From Pedobacter sp. AJM (GTDB lineage Bacteria; Bacteroidota; Bacteroidia; Sphingobacteriales; Sphingobacteriaceae): DNA of 64,000 bases. The translations under genes and the position numbers were made by a program. Shown here in pieces: positions 9,660 through 18,326 of this stretch. Under the pieces are notes generated by a model, which worked only from the letters and a program-made list of their open reading frames with translations, was not told the origin of the DNA and did not search any database. The stretch is from NCBI RefSeq assembly GCF_002197755.1, contig NZ_NHOT01000007.1, positions 108,105-172,104 of the forward strand, given 5' to 3'. The stretch's first letter is position 1; each line of letters opens with the position of its first letter.

Positions 9660-11159
9660 ATGGAAGAACTTAGCGCATTTAAAAAGACCATCAGAAACCT
9701 GTTGGTTGAAAAAATCGGCATCCTGACTGATTCTGATCAAAGCCATTTAAAAAAACAGGCACAAACACTTGGTTTAGATAACCGTCAGTTTGGTGCGCTG
9801 TTACAGGAAATTCATTTGAGCATCAACTGGGATGCTTTAAGGGATGAACGGCAGGGAAAGGACCGGGTGGTAAGACCTATCCATATTTTTGGAATAGAAG
9901 TAAGGAGCCTGGAAAAGCTTGGCGAAGTACTCTATAAAAACCGGGTTAAAGCCCTGAAATACCTGGAAGATGCCGTGTTTCTGAAAGAAAATGTAACCTA
10001 CCTCAGTCATCAGAACGTTGATTTGGCCATGGAAATGATGGAACTTCATGGCAGCGAGCGGAATAGCGAAAAGCGTTTTCTTAAAATATGTTACCAGTTA
10101 AATGCAAACCTTCCATTTCAAGTAGGAGAGGAGTCTTTCTCTACCGTGAAAGAACTTCTGGATCGTGGTTGGGTAGGTCAAGACTTTTTTAGTGAGATTT
10201 ACAATACATTTGCTGCCGGGCACCTGCAAATCTGGATCCATCGTTGTTTTATTGATCTCATTAATATATTACCTGCAGGCGAATCATTTCGTGATTTTCT
10301 TTATTTTGTATATACAATTGATCCGGATTATCCTTTCTATGTAGAAAACGAGCTCTTCTTACAGCCAGGAGATTTAGTAACAAGAGCAAGAAGAGATGCT
10401 AACTTTTGGTTACCACTATTGGCTACTTTTGATCATGGGTTATTGTCCATCTGGCTCGAAAGAAGAGGGATGGGTGAAATCATTTCAAAGTTTAAAAATT
10501 ACGCTACAGAACTTCGGGCAGCAGAAAAAAAGAGTGAAGAGCTTTCCCGGAATCTGGTGCAAAAACTATTGGAAGCATTGGCACCAGACATGGAAATTCC
10601 GGATTTATCAGTTGCTGCAGAAGAACTCTCATTTCTTAATATTCAGAACAAAGCACTTTTTCACCCAATTGTCGTTCGCCTGAACAATAAAGGATTTGTA
10701 CGTGCAACAGTGGGCTTTGATCGGGATGTTCCCGGAGTCTGGATTTCTCCTAAAAATTTAACTTTATCTGATCTGGGAGGAAAGGAGTCTGTTACCTTCC
10801 ATTTAAATGTAGATCCTTCTAAGCTAATCAAAGATCACTTATATACAATTTCGCTTCAAATTCAAACCGATTACCAATCCATCCATATTCCGCTTGCTAT
10901 TAAAACCGTATTCCCGATGCGGGCATTTATGCTTTGCCTGTTAAGATATGGTGGCTTAGGAACAATTTTTTTATGCATCATCAGGTTACTAATTTCCTGG
11001 GCTTATAACGGAAATGGCTGGCTTAAACCACAGCTGGTTTGGAATAACATCAGTGCGCAGGTTCCCTCCAATCACCTGGTTTATATCCTGATATTTATCA
11101 TCGCCATTTTAGTTCCATTACTGGCCTGGCCAAGAATTAAAAAAATAGAACAAATATGA
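9660..11159 (+). CDS. tail-anchored membrane protein with Ig-like domain
   Basis: 499 residues. The N-terminal ~290 residues are helical and cytoplasmic in character, without a signal peptide. Residues ~325-420 look like an immunoglobulin-like beta sandwich (FHPIVVRLNNKGFVRATVGF ... VTFHLNVDPSKL ... YTISLQIQTDY). Two transmembrane helices close the protein at about 427-447 (GTIFLCIIRLLISWAY) and 470-491 (LVYILIFIIAILVPLLAWP). The stop overlaps the next start by 4 bp (ATGA), showing translational coupling. I do not recognise a named family; the context makes it a membrane component paired with the Hsp70-like protein. Confidence 0.65.
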   Translation: MEELSAFKKTIRNLLVEKIGILTDSDQSHLKKQAQTLGLDNRQFGALLQEIHLSINWDALRDERQGKDRVVRPIHIFGIEVRSLEKLGEVLYKNRVKALKYLEDAVFLKENVTYLSHQNVDLAMEMMELHGSERNSEKRFLKICYQLNANLPFQVGEESFSTVKELLDRGWVGQDFFSEIYNTFAAGHLQIWIHRCFIDLINILPAGESFRDFLYFVYTIDPDYPFYVENELFLQPGDLVTRARRDANFWLPLLATFDHGLLSIWLERRGMGEIISKFKNYATELRAAEKKSEELSRNLVQKLLEALAPDMEIPDLSVAAEELSFLNIQNKALFHPIVVRLNNKGFVRATVGFDRDVPGVWISPKNLTLSDLGGKESVTFHLNVDPSKLIKDHLYTISLQIQTDYQSIHIPLAIKTVFPMRAFMLCLLRYGGLGTIFLCIIRLLISWAYNGNGWLKPQLVWNNISAQVPSNHLVYILIFIIAILVPLLAWPRIKKIEQI

Positions 11160-11944
11160 AACCTCCGGTAAGACCATTTATTATACCCGAAAGTAAAAAA
11201 GACAAACATGCATGGAAATATATAATTGCAGGTATGCTTTTACTTATTTTCCATCATTTCTTCGCTGCGGTAGCTTATAATGCCTTTGTATTGATCGATA
11301 ATGCTTTTAGTCTATCTGGCGCAAATGCTCCGGTATTTATTTGGAGCTTTTTCGGATTACTGATGGGCGCTGCGATTGGAACGGTAGTGGCTACAAAAAA
11401 ATTCAAGCTTGATAAAAAGATTAGTCTTTTTGCAGGCATTCCTTTAACCCTTTTAATTCTTGGACTTTTACTTGCATCCGGACCCTATGGACAGGTGAGC
11501 CCCAGACCGGAGGAACTTGCGGCTAAAGAAGAAAATAAAGATCAGCCGATAGATTCAAGTCAGTTGAGTATTAATGCTAAAACTCAGATTCAAACCAAAA
11601 AAAGATCACAACTGCTTAACAAGAAAGTTCTGCCGAAAGCGCAACAAAATCTCCCAAAACGCGAAAGCTGTGAGGAAAAACGGACAGGGGTTAGTGTTAC
11701 GGTAAGATCAGATAGTGTGAGGCTTTTCTTCCGTACCACCCAGGAAAACGGTGGTGAATGGAGCCGTTGGGAATCTATATTTATTCCACAACCCGGTCAA
11801 TATGCCCTCTCCGGATCAGGCGGCAAGGTCATGGCTAATGGAATCCAATATTATTATGAGGCTAAGTCCGTAGCCACAAGATCATCCAGCGATCCTTTTA
11901 GCAGATCGCTTTGCAATGGGCCACTTTCCATTGATACTTACTAA
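11156..11944 (+). CDS. three-helix membrane protein with soluble C-terminal domain
   Basis: 262 residues. Three transmembrane helices at about 21-43, 58-79 and 88-108 are followed by a Lys/Gln-rich linker and a C-terminal beta-rich domain (residues ~170-262) containing two cysteines (ESCEEK and SLCNGP) that could form a disulfide if the domain is periplasmic. The start ATG overlaps the upstream stop (ATGA). Family unknown; it is the second polytopic protein of the operon after 3326-3709. Confidence 0.65.
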   Translation: MKPPVRPFIIPESKKDKHAWKYIIAGMLLLIFHHFFAAVAYNAFVLIDNAFSLSGANAPVFIWSFFGLLMGAAIGTVVATKKFKLDKKISLFAGIPLTLLILGLLLASGPYGQVSPRPEELAAKEENKDQPIDSSQLSINAKTQIQTKKRSQLLNKKVLPKAQQNLPKRESCEEKRTGVSVTVRSDSVRLFFRTTQENGGEWSRWESIFIPQPGQYALSGSGGKVMANGIQYYYEAKSVATRSSSDPFSRSLCNGPLSIDTY

Positions 11945-11985
11945 GTGGCTTTAAATAAAAATGAAAAAATAATAAACAATAATAC

Positions 11986-12360
11986 ATGTCTAAATACATT
12001 CCGCTCACCTTTTCTTTAGTTTTATTTGCCGGTACACTACTCGCGCAAAACCAATGGAAACCAAAGGGCACGCTATATGCTGATAAAAATATCCATATTG
12101 AAATAGAATACCTGCTATCTCCTGATGGCTGTACGGATGGCGGAGGTACAATTACATCAAAAGGTTTATGCTATTCGGCAAGTACATCTGTGCCTACCGT
12201 TTCAAATGCGAATTATACCAATAACGGTTCCGGAATAAGTGCTGCGGGTAGTACACTTACCGGATTAACTAGCGGCACAACTTACTACGTTCGCGCTTAT
12301 GCTGTAAATTCAGCTGGCACATCCTATGGGGCAGTTACGTCATTCAGAACAACTTTGTAA
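11986..12360 (+). CDS. small secreted FN3-like protein
   Basis: 124 residues with a cleavable signal peptide ending near AGTLLAQN. The mature part holds one beta-sandwich repeat of the kind common in Bacteroidota surface proteins: KGLCYSASTSVPTVSN ... LTGLTSGTTYYVRAYAVN ... SFRTTL, similar to fibronectin type III or related modules. It sits 41 bp after the 262-residue membrane protein and just before a strong terminator, so it is the last gene of the operon. Its short length suggests an accessory surface or periplasmic binding module. The stretch between the signal peptide and the repeat (KGTLYADKNIHIEIEY) is unassigned. Confidence 0.65.
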   Translation: MSKYIPLTFSLVLFAGTLLAQNQWKPKGTLYADKNIHIEIEYLLSPDGCTDGGGTITSKGLCYSASTSVPTVSNANYTNNGSGISAAGSTLTGLTSGTTYYVRAYAVNSAGTSYGAVTSFRTTL

Positions 12361-12389
12361 AAGCAATTAGGTTCATGTATTTAGCTAAA

Positions 12390-12431
12390 GTTACCAACGC
12401 TATTGAGCCATCTGCCTGTAGCGTTGGTAAC
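12390..12431. terminator. long hairpin terminator between convergent genes
   Basis: A perfect 13-bp stem GTTACCAACGCTA (12390-12402) / TAGCGTTGGTAAC (12419-12431) with a 16-nt loop separates the end of the tubulin/Hsp70-like operon from the convergent reductase gene at 12461. The T run is weak, so part of its effect may be structural. Confidence 0.7.
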
Positions 12432-12460
12432 GTTAAACATATTGAATTGGTAACTGGTCA

Positions 12461-13528
12461 TTAAGGAATTAACTTCGCTTCACGAAGTCTGTCAAAAAGT
12501 TCATAAAAAGTTTCTTCTGTATCCTGAAATACGTTGAACCCTAATTTTCTGCTTTTCGACATATTGGTCATCACTTCAATTGGCCTGCTAAGGTCTAGAT
12601 CGGTATGCCATGCACTTGCCAATCTGTTTAATGAAGCTTCTTTAAGTCCGTATTTTTGAGCAATTTCCTGCCATTTTTCCCTATCATTGGCCATTTCTTT
12701 CTCTAACGGGTGGATCTCGCCATTAAATCCGATGGCCTCTACACCAAAATAATCGGCTATTTTGTTCCATAGTCTGCTCCATCGAAAAACATCTCCATTC
12801 ACGATATTAAATGCTTCATTTTGAGTAGCCTCGTTAGTTGATGCCCAGATTAATTGCTCCGCCAATATGCGGGCATCCGTCACATCCGATAAGCCGTTCC
12901 ATTGTGCCGCCGAACCTGGCCAGGTAAATTTGCGTCCTGTTTCTTTGCAGATAGTGGCATAAACGGCCAGGGTTGTACCCATATTCATGGCATTTCCAAC
13001 AGCTTGCCCAATGACAGTATGTGGCCTGTGTATACTCCAGGTAAAGCCATCTCTTTCCGCTGCCGCATAAACCTCATCTTCCTGGGCATAATAAAAATTC
13101 TCTATAGCTAACCTCGGATGCTCTTCACGCAAAGGCGTTTCAGGTAAAAAACCTTCCGCAGCATAGGCTTCAAACGGACCTAAATAATGTTTTAAACCGG
13201 TAACCAATGCTACATGCTTTACCGATTTTTTTTCAGCCAAAACATCCAGAATGTTGCGCACCATTAATCCATTCACCCGAATATTCTCGGCTTCTGTTTC
13301 ATTTCGCATCCAGGTGGTGATGTAAACGTGAGTCGGGCTGATATCAGCTAATGCTAATCGCAGACTATCAATCTCCAGTAGGTTTGCTGCAACAGGTTTC
13401 AGGTTTTTAATTTCATTGTTCGGGTTACGGGCCAATCCATAAGTTTTCCAGCCTTTTGAAAGAAGTTTTTCGGCCAGGTTGCTTCCTGTTATGCCACTTG
13501 CACCTACTACCAAAGCTATATTTTCCAT
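12461..13528 (-). CDS. PRISE-type SDR (progesterone 5-beta-reductase/iridoid synthase-like)
   Basis: 355 residues. An extended SDR with N-terminal NAD(P) motif GASGITG (residues 9-15) and the diagnostic NFYYAQED motif near residue 165, the Tyr position used by the plant PRISE family (progesterone 5-beta-reductase and iridoid synthase) in place of the usual YxxxK. IHRPHTVIG and DARILAEQLIWA are also typical of this family. PRISE enzymes reduce activated C=C bonds of enones with NADPH; bacterial members are mostly uncharacterised and may detoxify enals and enones. It is transcribed divergently from a Crp/Fnr regulator with a shared 201-bp control region. Length is close to the plant enzymes (about 390). 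Confidence 0.85.
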   Translation of the reverse strand: MENIALVVGASGITGSNLAEKLLSKGWKTYGLARNPNNEIKNLKPVAANLLEIDSLRLALADISPTHVYITTWMRNETEAENIRVNGLMVRNILDVLAEKKSVKHVALVTGLKHYLGPFEAYAAEGFLPETPLREEHPRLAIENFYYAQEDEVYAAAERDGFTWSIHRPHTVIGQAVGNAMNMGTTLAVYATICKETGRKFTWPGSAAQWNGLSDVTDARILAEQLIWASTNEATQNEAFNIVNGDVFRWSRLWNKIADYFGVEAIGFNGEIHPLEKEMANDREKWQEIAQKYGLKEASLNRLASAWHTDLDLSRPIEVMTNMSKSRKLGFNVFQDTEETFYELFDRLREAKLIP

Positions 13529-13587
13529 AATTTTTTGTTTAAATTTTATTGACCGATCTATTTTGCAAGGTCTTATTTTGTGCTCTA

Positions 13588-13595
13588 CAAATTTA
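13588..13595 (-). promoter_or_regulatory. candidate -7 box for the PRISE gene
   Basis: On the minus strand this reads TAAATTTG, an exact TAnnTTTG match, 60 bp upstream of the ATG at 13528. Confidence 0.5.
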
Positions 13596-13640
13596 GATCA
13601 ATGTGGCCAGAACGACGATGACCTGTATCAAAAAACACCC

Positions 13641-13654
13641 TTGATTTGGATCAA
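13641..13654. promoter_or_regulatory. FNR/Crp-type operator palindrome
   Basis: TTGATTTGGATCAA is a perfect match to the FNR-type operator TTGAT-N4-ATCAA. It lies between the two divergent -7 boxes and next to a Crp/Fnr regulator gene, so autoregulation and control of the reductase are likely (inference). Confidence 0.65.
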
Positions 13655-13699
13655 ATCTATTTTCAGTATGATCTTAGCATATTGTTGAGCGTTTAAAAT

Positions 13700-13707
13700 T
13701 ATCTTTG
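13700..13707 (+). promoter_or_regulatory. candidate -7 box for the Crp/Fnr regulator
   Basis: TATCTTTG matches TAnnTTTG 23 bp before the ATG at 13730, with TTG triplets at 13682-13687 in roughly the -33 position. Confidence 0.55.
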
Positions 13708-13729
13708 TCATTCTTCAACATCATCACCT

Positions 13730-14311
13730 ATGTTCAATATACTCTTTAACCATATTCAGGAAAAAGTTTCGCTCACAGAAGCGGATAGATTGGCTATATC
13801 TCGTTTTTTTACTCCTAAAAAACTAAGAAAACGTCAATATCATTTACAGGAAGGTGAAGTTTGTAAATATCTGGCGTTTGTGGTGAAAGGTTTGTTAAGA
13901 ACCTATAATGTTGATGGGAAGGGAAACGAACATATGAATGTTTTTGGTTGGGAAGGCTGGTGGATCTCTGATTTTAACAGCTTTTTATCAGAAGAACCTG
14001 CCGTATTTAATATTGATGCCATTGAAGATTGCGAATTGCTTTTAATCTCGAAAGCAGATTATGAAGCACTGACATTGGCTGTACCTGTAATGGACAGGTA
14101 TTTTAGAATTCTTTACCAAAACAGCATCGTTACGAAAGAGCGCCGTTTGATGAGTTCCGTAACGCACACGGCTGAAGAAAAATATCTGGAACTGATGGAA
14201 TCAAATTCAAAAATTGCAGAACGCCTTTCTCAAAACCTGATTGCTTCTTACCTGGGGATTGCACCTGAAACACTTAGCCGGATTAAAAAGAACCTGGCTT
14301 TAAGAAAGTAA
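13730..14311 (+). CDS. Crp/Fnr family transcriptional regulator
   Basis: 193 residues. An N-terminal cyclic-nucleotide-binding-like beta barrel (residues ~20-115: FFTPKKLRKRQYHLQEGEVCKY ... GLLRTYNVD ... AIEDCELLLIS) precedes a short C-terminal winged helix with recognition segment YLGIAPETLSRIKK. This layout is typical of the many Bacteroidota Crp/Fnr regulators that lack cAMP-contact residues. There is no N-terminal cysteine cluster, so an Fe-S cofactor is unlikely. It is divergent from the PRISE-type reductase and likely controls it through the palindrome at 13641-13654. Confidence 0.85.
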   Translation: MFNILFNHIQEKVSLTEADRLAISRFFTPKKLRKRQYHLQEGEVCKYLAFVVKGLLRTYNVDGKGNEHMNVFGWEGWWISDFNSFLSEEPAVFNIDAIEDCELLLISKADYEALTLAVPVMDRYFRILYQNSIVTKERRLMSSVTHTAEEKYLELMESNSKIAERLSQNLIASYLGIAPETLSRIKKNLALRK

Positions 14312-14411
14312 TTTTCAAGCTGAATGACCGGCCAGGCAGATTGAGCGGCTTGATGGCCTTCCACATGTAAATTTTAATTAAATAAATCTTATTTATACCG
14401 TCAAAATTATA

Positions 14412-15596
14412 TTACTTATAGGAACTATCATGAGCAGCTTTGCGCTGCTCAAAATCTATCATTTCTCCATCTTGCGGAAGTTCATTGGTATGCATCTGGT
14501 CAGGTCGTTTTCCGGCTGAACTTAATTGATATCGGCTGATTAAATAGGGTATACCTTCTCCGACAAGAAGATGAGCAGAGGTGGTAACCTCAAAGTGCAG
14601 GTGCGGTTCACGGGCATCTCCTGAAGCGCCGATGTTAGCCAACATTTGTCCCTTACGGACGTAATCACCTGTTTTGATGCGTAAACTTTTGGGCTGGAGG
14701 TGCATGTAATGTGCATATTGCCCATTACCCAAATCAATTACAATGGTATTTCCTGCAAGCCCGTCAAAAGTTAAGGGAACAGCGGGATGAAACGCGGCAC
14801 CATGCCCCGGAATATTATCCGGAAGGCCATCTTTTGCATTTACAATACGACCATCCGCAACGGCAAATACGGGTTCACCATAGCAAAAATAGGCATGCAC
14901 ATCTCTTGAATCGCCTGCAAAAGAAACACCATTCCGGAATTTTTTCCAATCGATGGCATAACGGCGGGAATTGATTGCCAGCCCGCCCAAAATAAGGTTT
15001 CCACGGCGGTGGTGATTGGATTCATGATTTCCGGGGCCATCTACTGCCGTCCAGCTACTGCCCTGCAAGGGAGGGCCTAAAACCTGTAAATGCGACTGGT
15101 GGGTTGAAATTATGGCACCCTCCAGCGAATCAGTCGTGGTTATTACCCGGTGTGCCAAACTTTCGGGAAAGGGGTGCCTTAAATCTGTAATGGCTTCTAT
15201 GTATATAACTGCGGTCTGACCACCTGCAAGCATAAGTTTATCAGAATCCGTAGCGCCTAATGGCTTAACCATTGGCTGCAATTGTGCCGTATCAAAGGTT
15301 ATGATCGGCTTGGCTTTGCTGGCTCTGGGGTCAATGAGTGCTATCTGATGCAATTTTAAAGGGGTTGAACTGAAGTTTGTCAGGTATAGTTCGTAAATCA
15401 AATGGTTGTACGATCCGCTTCGAAAAGCAGTTGGGGCAAAAGGTACGCGCATCTCCAGCTGTATCGGAAAAGAAAATGGCCTGGCCGGAGGGCTTAGTTC
15501 TGCTGTAGCTAAGGTTTGAGCTTTAATTTTATCCCAATGCACCGTTGTTAAAAGCATTAATGCGAAGAAAAAAATTTTACGGTTTAGCATAATCAT
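14412..15596 (-). CDS. M23-family metallopeptidase, secreted
   Basis: 394 residues with an N-terminal signal peptide ending near KIKAQ. The C-terminal third (residues ~230-350) is an M23/LytM-like domain: PVFAVADGRIVNAKDG, the central HYMHL and the terminal HLHFEV zinc/catalytic histidines, plus GDYVRKGQMLANIG. The usual first ligand motif HxGxD is not obvious; the equivalent stretch reads DVHAYFCYGEP, so metal binding may be altered. The N-terminal ~200 residues resemble a beta-sandwich domain. Proteins of this build are often annotated as peptidoglycan endopeptidase-like, though some act on non-wall substrates. It is a single gene, with Met3 as an alternative start. Confidence 0.8.
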   Translation of the reverse strand: MIMLNRKIFFFALMLLTTVHWDKIKAQTLATAELSPPARPFSFPIQLEMRVPFAPTAFRSGSYNHLIYELYLTNFSSTPLKLHQIALIDPRASKAKPIITFDTAQLQPMVKPLGATDSDKLMLAGGQTAVIYIEAITDLRHPFPESLAHRVITTTDSLEGAIISTHQSHLQVLGPPLQGSSWTAVDGPGNHESNHHRRGNLILGGLAINSRRYAIDWKKFRNGVSFAGDSRDVHAYFCYGEPVFAVADGRIVNAKDGLPDNIPGHGAAFHPAVPLTFDGLAGNTIVIDLGNGQYAHYMHLQPKSLRIKTGDYVRKGQMLANIGASGDAREPHLHFEVTTSAHLLVGEGIPYLISRYQLSSAGKRPDQMHTNELPQDGEMIDFEQRKAAHDSSYK

Positions 15597-15784
15597 GATT
15601 TGAAATATTATACTGTGACCTCATCTTTTGATAAGAGGTTACAACATCCGCTTTTTTTTATAATTCAGTCATAAGAGGTTTAGGGCAAGCGCTATTCATC
15701 CGGCAGAGATTGTGCTGGTTATCAATTTGACAGCCATCTTTAAGGTTTCAAAAACAATCCCTTTCCCGGGCAGGTTATTGGTAT

Positions 15785-16750
15785 ATGGAGATAAATAAAC
15801 GAACCGTTGTCATTACCGGCGCTTCAAGCGGAGCAGGCAGGGCAATAGCATTACAATTTGCCCGCAGGGCAGACCGTTTAATACTGGCTTCACGAAATAT
15901 GAAGATGCTGGAAGAGGTGGCCGAAGAATGCAGAATTTTTGGTGCGGAGGTAAAATGCCTGGAAGTAGATGTAACCGGTTACCATGCTGTCATCAATCTG
16001 GCCGCTGCAGCTGATGAATTTGGAAATGGAATTGATATCTGGGTAAACAATGCAGGTGTACTGGCTGTAGGTGCTTTTGATGAAATCCCGATGGAAGTTT
16101 CAAAGCAGGTATTAAAAACCAATTTATTAGGTTACATGCACGGCGCACATGCTGTTTTGCCTTACTTTAAAAAGCAGGGTAAAGGAATTTTAATCAATAA
16201 CATTTCTATAGGTGGTTTTTTAGCGGTACCGATGGGTGCTGCCTACTCGGCCAGTAAGTTTGGCTTAAGGGGTTTTGGGCAGGCACTTAAGGCAGAACTG
16301 GCTGCTTATCCTGATATTCATGTCTGCGATGCTTTCCCCGCTTTTCTGGACAGTCCCGGCATACAGCACGCAGCCAATTATACCGGCAAATACCTGAAAC
16401 CTTCCCCGCCGGTTTACGATCCGGAGCGCCTGGCGCAAGCCATTGTTAAACTGGCAGATCAGCCAAAAAAAGAAAAAATGGTGGGAAGTGTATCGGTTTT
16501 ACTGCGCCTTTCAGCAGGGCTTTTTCCCACACTCACACAATTTGTTGCAGGCGCAGTCATTAAGGGTTACCTGAAGAGGGCAGATCCAATACCAACCACC
16601 AATGGAAATATCTTCGCACCTGTTCCGTTTGGTAATGCGGTTCATGGCGGCTGGGGAATTCCAGGTAAACCCAGGGCACATCGAAAATATATTGCAGGTA
16701 TGGCTGCTTCACTTGCTGTGCTCGCCTTGATTAAGATATTTGGTAAATAA
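15785..16750 (+). CDS. SDR family oxidoreductase with C-terminal membrane anchor
   Basis: 321 residues. A classical short-chain dehydrogenase: cofactor motif TGASSGAG (residues 11-18), NNAG (88-91 region), the catalytic Ser in NNISIGG and YSASK with the active Tyr and Lys. The C-terminus ends in a hydrophobic helix (YIAGMAASLAVLALIKIFG), suggesting membrane attachment. A preceding loop with PVPFGNAVHGGWG is seen in related Bacteroidota and proteobacterial SDRs of unknown substrate. It stands alone and is terminated by the hairpin at 16781-16811. Confidence 0.85.
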   Translation: MEINKRTVVITGASSGAGRAIALQFARRADRLILASRNMKMLEEVAEECRIFGAEVKCLEVDVTGYHAVINLAAAADEFGNGIDIWVNNAGVLAVGAFDEIPMEVSKQVLKTNLLGYMHGAHAVLPYFKKQGKGILINNISIGGFLAVPMGAAYSASKFGLRGFGQALKAELAAYPDIHVCDAFPAFLDSPGIQHAANYTGKYLKPSPPVYDPERLAQAIVKLADQPKKEKMVGSVSVLLRLSAGLFPTLTQFVAGAVIKGYLKRADPIPTTNGNIFAPVPFGNAVHGGWGIPGKPRAHRKYIAGMAASLAVLALIKIFGK

Positions 16751-16780
16751 CACATATCATTAGAAATCTGGTTTAATAAA

Positions 16781-16811
16781 AAAACGGCATTCGATAAAGA
16801 AATGCCGTTTT
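16781..16811. terminator. bidirectional intrinsic terminator
   Basis: AAAACGGCATT (16781-16791) / AATGCCGTTTT (16801-16811) with A-rich and T-rich flanks can stop both the SDR gene (+) and the YciF-like gene (-). Confidence 0.9.
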
Positions 16812-16832
16812 TTCTAATTTATAAAGCTTTCA

Positions 16833-17447
16833 TTATTCTGCTGCTGCTTCAGCATTAATAGAATTTACAGCAATTTCAGTCAGAGCCACATCGGTAGCCT
16901 TTTCATTTTCCAATGTCTGATCAAGTAAATCTGCCACATCCTGATGACCCATGTTTTCAGCAAATACTTTAAGGGTACCGTATGTAGCGATTTCATAATG
17001 CTCTACTTTCTGTGCAGCCAGAATTAAACCTGCGTCACGAACCATTGTGCCTTGATCTGTATCTGAAATGATGCCCTCAGCTTCTTCTAATAATCCAGCC
17101 ATGGCATCGCACTTTTTTGCCACTGCTTTCTCGCCCAATAGTTCAAAAACCTGTTCAAGCGTTTGGATGTGTTGTTGTGTTTCTTCAGTATGTTTTTCAA
17201 ATGCGGCAATAAGTTCTTCGCTTGTTGCAGCCTTTTTCATCTTTGGAAGTGCCTTTACTAAATGTTTTTCTGCCCAATAGATATCTTTTAATTCATCAAC
17301 AAAAAATTCATGAAATTCTGAATCTTCCATTTTACCAGTTTTAGAAGCTGACTTTTTATTGGTTGAAGCTTTGGTGACTGGTGCTTTAGCAGCTGTTGCT
17401 GTTTTACCTGTACTTGCTTTTTTAGCAGTTGTTTTTGTAGTTGCCAT
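16833..17447 (-). CDS. YciE/YciF-type ferritin-like protein (DUF892)
   Basis: 204 residues. Residues ~43-195 match the DUF892/YciF ferroxidase-like four-helix family: EFHEFFVDELKDIYWAEKHLVKALPKM, then EKHTEETQQHIQTLEQVF with the expected Glu and His metal ligands, and QKVEHYEIATYGTL. Unusually, the first ~40 residues are a Lys/Ala/Thr-rich basic tail (KTTAKKASTGKTATAAK) like those of bacterial histone-like or DNA-binding tails, which could make it associate with DNA. YciF relatives are stress-induced in other bacteria. It is a single gene. Confidence 0.85.
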   Translation of the reverse strand: MATTKTTAKKASTGKTATAAKAPVTKASTNKKSASKTGKMEDSEFHEFFVDELKDIYWAEKHLVKALPKMKKAATSEELIAAFEKHTEETQQHIQTLEQVFELLGEKAVAKKCDAMAGLLEEAEGIISDTDQGTMVRDAGLILAAQKVEHYEIATYGTLKVFAENMGHQDVADLLDQTLENEKATDVALTEIAVNSINAEAAAE

Positions 17448-17676
17448 AGTTTTTTATATAGTATGATGTACAAATAGAACTGCCTAAATTGGAATAAGGT
17501 TTTGGTTATTTTAATCTTATTTTAATCTGATTGCTTAAAAAAGGCATTGATATACACCAATAATTATTCACTATTTTATTGAAGCGGGATGTTGAACTGG
17601 CATGCCCTCCTGAAAATATTAAACCTTTCATTCCTAAAGGTTGTTTTATCCATGGTAGCACTTAAAATAATTTAAT

Positions 17677-18279
17677 ATGAAAGTAAATGAGCACGATGAT
17701 CTTATCCCGGATCAGCAGGAGGGAAGTGAAATTGATGTAACAGAGCGCCGTACTTTTGAAACAATGGATGAAGCTTCTGCTTTTTTCGCTACGGCCTGTA
17801 ACCGGTTATTGAATGTGAATGATTGGGGCAATAGATCTGGTATGTCAGGGTTCCAGCTTTTTGATGGATATGGAAAAGAAGTTCACCGTAAAGCGCAGGA
17901 GGGAGATTACATCCGGATTGATATTCCTGGTCCAGGAGCGCCATCCGGTGGTGGTTACGATTGGGTAAAAATCGAAGAAATTGCAAGTCGACAACAGATA
18001 GAAGATGATTTTCTTGCCATTAAGGTGCGTCCGAGTGTAAAGCCCCTTTCAAAAGAAGCTTCACCCGCACACTTTTTACAGGATGCGGCCACTTCAACTT
18101 TTATTGTACGCAGGTTGCAGCTAAAAGTTCAGGCAGAAGAACATGGCCGGAATGAAATGGCGAATACAAATACAGAAAATACACTTGATAATGTTCGAAA
18201 TTTTTTAGTGGGTGGCGCAGCCAGATTGGGTTTCTCTTATCCGCAATGGAAATTGCTGGTGAAGGGCATAATGGCTTGA
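17677..18279 (+). CDS. hypothetical protein
   Basis: 200 residues, soluble, no signal peptide or membrane segment. The middle reads GNRSGMSGFQLFDGYGKEVHRKAQEGDYIRIDIPGPG, a beta-rich section. A polar N-terminus and a helical C-terminus ending LGFSYPQWKLLVKGIMA follow. I do not recognise a named family; it lies among general-stress-like genes (YciF, small acidic proteins). It is followed by a GC-rich terminator at 18293-18318. Confidence 0.65.
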   Translation: MKVNEHDDLIPDQQEGSEIDVTERRTFETMDEASAFFATACNRLLNVNDWGNRSGMSGFQLFDGYGKEVHRKAQEGDYIRIDIPGPGAPSGGGYDWVKIEEIASRQQIEDDFLAIKVRPSVKPLSKEASPAHFLQDAATSTFIVRRLQLKVQAEEHGRNEMANTNTENTLDNVRNFLVGGAARLGFSYPQWKLLVKGIMA

Positions 18280-18292
18280 AGATAATTGATAT

Positions 18293-18318
18293 CGGCCGGT
18301 AAAACCACTAACCGGCCG
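18293..18318. terminator. hairpin between convergent genes
   Basis: CGGCCGGT (18293-18300) / ACCGGCCG (18311-18318) forms an 8-bp GC-rich stem with a 10-nt loop between the convergent genes at 17677 and 18327. No long T run follows. Confidence 0.6.
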
Positions 18319-18326
18319 GTAGTTGA

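Noticed and set aside
10396..10683. 95-codon frame inside the tail-anchored membrane protein gene
   Set aside because: Overlaps a well-supported gene in another frame.
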